The notes under the pieces were generated by a model, which was not told the DNA's origin, did no database searches, and saw nothing but the letters and a program-made list of their open reading frames with translations. This document shows positions 52,564 through 53,725 of a DNA stretch of 53,725 nucleotides, piece after piece (the stretch's first letter is position 1; every line of letters starts with the position of its first letter). The translations under genes and the position numbers were made by a program. Source of the DNA: Aeromicrobium sp. (GTDB lineage Bacteria; Actinomycetota; Actinomycetes; Propionibacteriales; Nocardioidaceae); the NCBI GenBank assembly GCA_014377785.1, contig JACMOZ010000340.1:1-53725 (forward strand), in the 5' to 3' direction.

Positions 52564-52612
52564 TTCGGGTGGGGGAACGTTGGTGTTGTTGCTGGTCAGG
52601 GCACGTTCCCCT
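52564..52612. repeat. Hairpin element, copy 1
   Basis: The segment runs TTCGGG, then GGGGGAACGTTGG, a 20-base middle and CACGTTCCCC. The 9-bp arms GGGGAACGT and ACGTTCCCC are perfect inverted repeats. It shares about 40 of 49 positions with copy 2. Confidence 0.8.
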
Positions 52613-52724
52613 GAAAGTTTGCGAGAACCCTTGCGCAGACCTGTTTTTGGTGTTTTCAGTGACTGTTGTCGGTCGCGGAATCCGTGTCGGGCGGTGCTTA
52701 CCGTCGTGCTTACCTCAGACCCGT

Positions 52725-52773
52725 TTCGGGAGGGGGAACGTTGGCGTTTACGCAGGTCAAGCCACGTTCCCCC
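52725..52773. repeat. Hairpin element, copy 2
   Basis: This copy, 161 bases from copy 1 in the same orientation, keeps the hairpin arms GGGGAACGT and ACGTTCCCC exactly while the middle differs at several places. Conservation of the arms with loop drift suggests that the structure or the arm sequence matters. Confidence 0.8.
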
Positions 52774-52806
52774 TCACAGGGGTCGCATCGCGGTCGCGAG
52801 CGGGCC

Positions 52807-53725
52807 TCAGAAGCCGATTCCGGGGCCGCGATCGGGTGTCTTCCACGGGCTTGGTGGTGGCTCGACGGGGCTTCTCGGGTCGGTCCGGCGCCCATCGGTC
52901 CGTGGAGCCCGGTCCGGGACGGCAGGTCGATCGTTGGGCACGTATCGGTTCAGCCCCGGCGGGCCCGATAGGTACTTGCCTGCTTCCTCAGTGGCCAGTC
53001 GGGCGGCGTGGGCGGGGCCGAGGTCGGCACGGTCGCGATTGAACACTTCGATCCACTGGCGGCGAGCGTCCTCGATGTTCTCGGCGACCAGGTGGGCGGT
53101 GTTGGTGTGGCGGCCGCGGGTCATGGCGACGTACGCCGACGCGGCACCGGTGTGTTCGCCCAGTGCCAGGTGCGCGGTGTGGGTGGTTTCGCCTTGGGCT
53201 CCGTAGGCGGTGGCGCAGTAGGCCAGCTCAACGTGCAGGGCGGCGTAGTTGAAGGGGATGGCCCGGCTGCTACGTCCGCTGGCCAAGTGCAGTGTGCCGT
53301 CGTCGTCGATGCTGGTGACGGTCCAGGTGTCGCGGTTGGCGATCCCGAGGTCGTAGTCGTTGCGGCGGGTCGCGACCCGGTCGCCGGTGCCGATCCGCTC
53401 CCCAGCCTGGGTGATCACAACCCGGGTGTCATCGACTCGAGCGGTGGCGACGAGCCGGTCGCGGATGACGGCATTGAGGTCGGCGACCTGCTCACGGGTG
53501 TCGGTCACCACCAGCGCACCAGTGGTGGCCGCTTCGCCTGCGAGCGCTACCGCACGGGCCGCGTCGTCCTCGTGCAGGACGATTTGGCCGCGCGATGCGA
53601 GCTGGTCGAACACTGCGCCGGGTTGGGTTCCGGTGCGCATGTGCAGACTCAACTCGGCGTACTCGGGGTCGGCGAACCGGTGGACGGTGTCCAAGCTCAG
53701 ACAAGCGTTGGGGTCAGCCCAACCG
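52807..53725 (-). CDS. C-terminal part of a MobF/TraA-type relaxase-helicase (runs off the window)
   Basis: The frame is open from base 53725 to the stop at 52807, giving about 305 residues and no start in the window. Visible features are a helicase region in which VADLNAVIRDRL and GDRVATRRNDYDLGIANRDT are motifs of the RecD-like TraI fold, AYGAQGETTHTAHL and the superfamily-1 motif VI-like AYVAMTRGRHTNTAHL. The final 70 residues are Pro/Arg-rich and variable, as usual in actinobacterial TraA. Relaxase and nickase domains would lie outside. It supports conjugative mobilisation of the element. Confidence 0.88.
   Translation of the reverse strand, partial: GWADPNACLSLDTVHRFADPEYAELSLHMRTGTQPGAVFDQLASRGQIVLHEDDAARAVALAGEAATTGALVVTDTREQVADLNAVIRDRLVATARVDDTRVVITQAGERIGTGDRVATRRNDYDLGIANRDTWTVTSIDDDGTLHLASGRSSRAIPFNYAALHVELAYCATAYGAQGETTHTAHLALGEHTGAASAYVAMTRGRHTNTAHLVAENIEDARRQWIEVFNRDRADLGPAHAARLATEEAGKYLSGPPGLNRYVPNDRPAVPDRAPRTDGRRTDPRSPVEPPPSPWKTPDRGPGIGF

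Larger units (their letters stand above)
52468..52806. other. Gene-free, repeat-rich segment between relaxase and excisionase genes
   Basis: No reading frame here has a plausible start and coding character. It contains the perfect 12-bp palindrome GGTAACGTTACC (52529-52540), two copies of a 49-base hairpin element (52564-52612 and 52725-52773) and a tandem direct repeat of GTGCTTACC (about 52695-52716). Candidate roles are origin of transfer, replication origin or a regulatory RNA region. Confidence 0.6.

Overview
The window is chromosomal DNA from an actinomycete (Actinomycetota). By eye it is G+C-rich, GTG and TTG starts are common, and many genes have a TAnnnT -10 box 6-7 bases before the start codon, the pattern of leaderless transcripts. 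The actinobacterial qcrCAB/ctaCDEF respiratory supercomplex genes, PspA-HtpX-PspAB, class II DAHP synthase, a PASTA-kinase and a GlnR box before glnA all fit. From memory, gene content and order follow the core block Rv2175c to Rv2220 of Mycobacterium tuberculosis and the matching Streptomyces block (roughly SCO2110-SCO2198). I cannot name the genus.

Layout. 1-6.3 kb: an Rv2175c-like DNA-binding protein (cut by the window edge) divergent from a Ser/Thr kinase with four PASTA domains, an EamA permease, a broken AhpD/CMD-like gene, DUF1990, class II DAHP synthase and DUF427. 6.3-14.2 kb: a phosphofructokinase with pyrophosphate-type residues, a 1-acylglycerol-3-phosphate acyltransferase, an alpha/beta hydrolase, two tandem ROK kinases, two SRPBCC proteins and a long-chain acyl-CoA synthetase. 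14.2-20.6 kb: a membrane metalloprotease, an NlpC/P60 hydrolase behind a c-di-AMP (ydaO-type) riboswitch, a DnaQ-UvrC hybrid nuclease, a stand-alone Lrp/RAM protein with a tiny upstream ORF, trpD and a receiver-like protein. 20.6-29.1 kb: ctaE-qcrC-qcrA-qcrB facing an L,D-transpeptidase and ctaF-ctaD-ctaC, together the cytochrome bcc-aa3 branch. 29.2-38.3 kb: a PfkB kinase, ErpA/HesB, glycerate kinase, aspartate aminotransferase, PspA-HtpX-PspAB, DUF3043, an aldo/keto reductase and GcvT. 38.4-50 kb: pepA, a truncated ASCH remnant, lpdA-sucB (E3 and a two-lipoyl E2), a TIGR01777 epimerase, lipB-lipA, DUF4191, RDD and glnA.

Functionally the block joins respiration (bcc-aa3), lipoate synthesis with its users (LipA/LipB, E2, E3, GcvT), central carbon and aromatic amino-acid entry, and cell-envelope maintenance (kinase, NlpC/P60, Ldt, Psp).

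Downstream of the glnA terminator (about 50.0 kb) the core synteny ends in accessory DNA: an HTH-antitoxin/PIN-toxin pair, a tyrosine integrase, an excisionase-like HTH protein, a 339-base gene-free segment with a 49-base hairpin element in two copies, a 12-bp palindrome and tandem direct repeats, and the C-terminus of a MobF/TraA-type relaxase-helicase that runs off the window. This looks like the left part of an integrative and conjugative or mobilizable element.

Two core genes are broken as read: glnA carries an in-frame TAA, and the CMD-family gene has a one-base insertion and a TAG. Both could be sequence errors and should be checked against reads before any biology is built on them.
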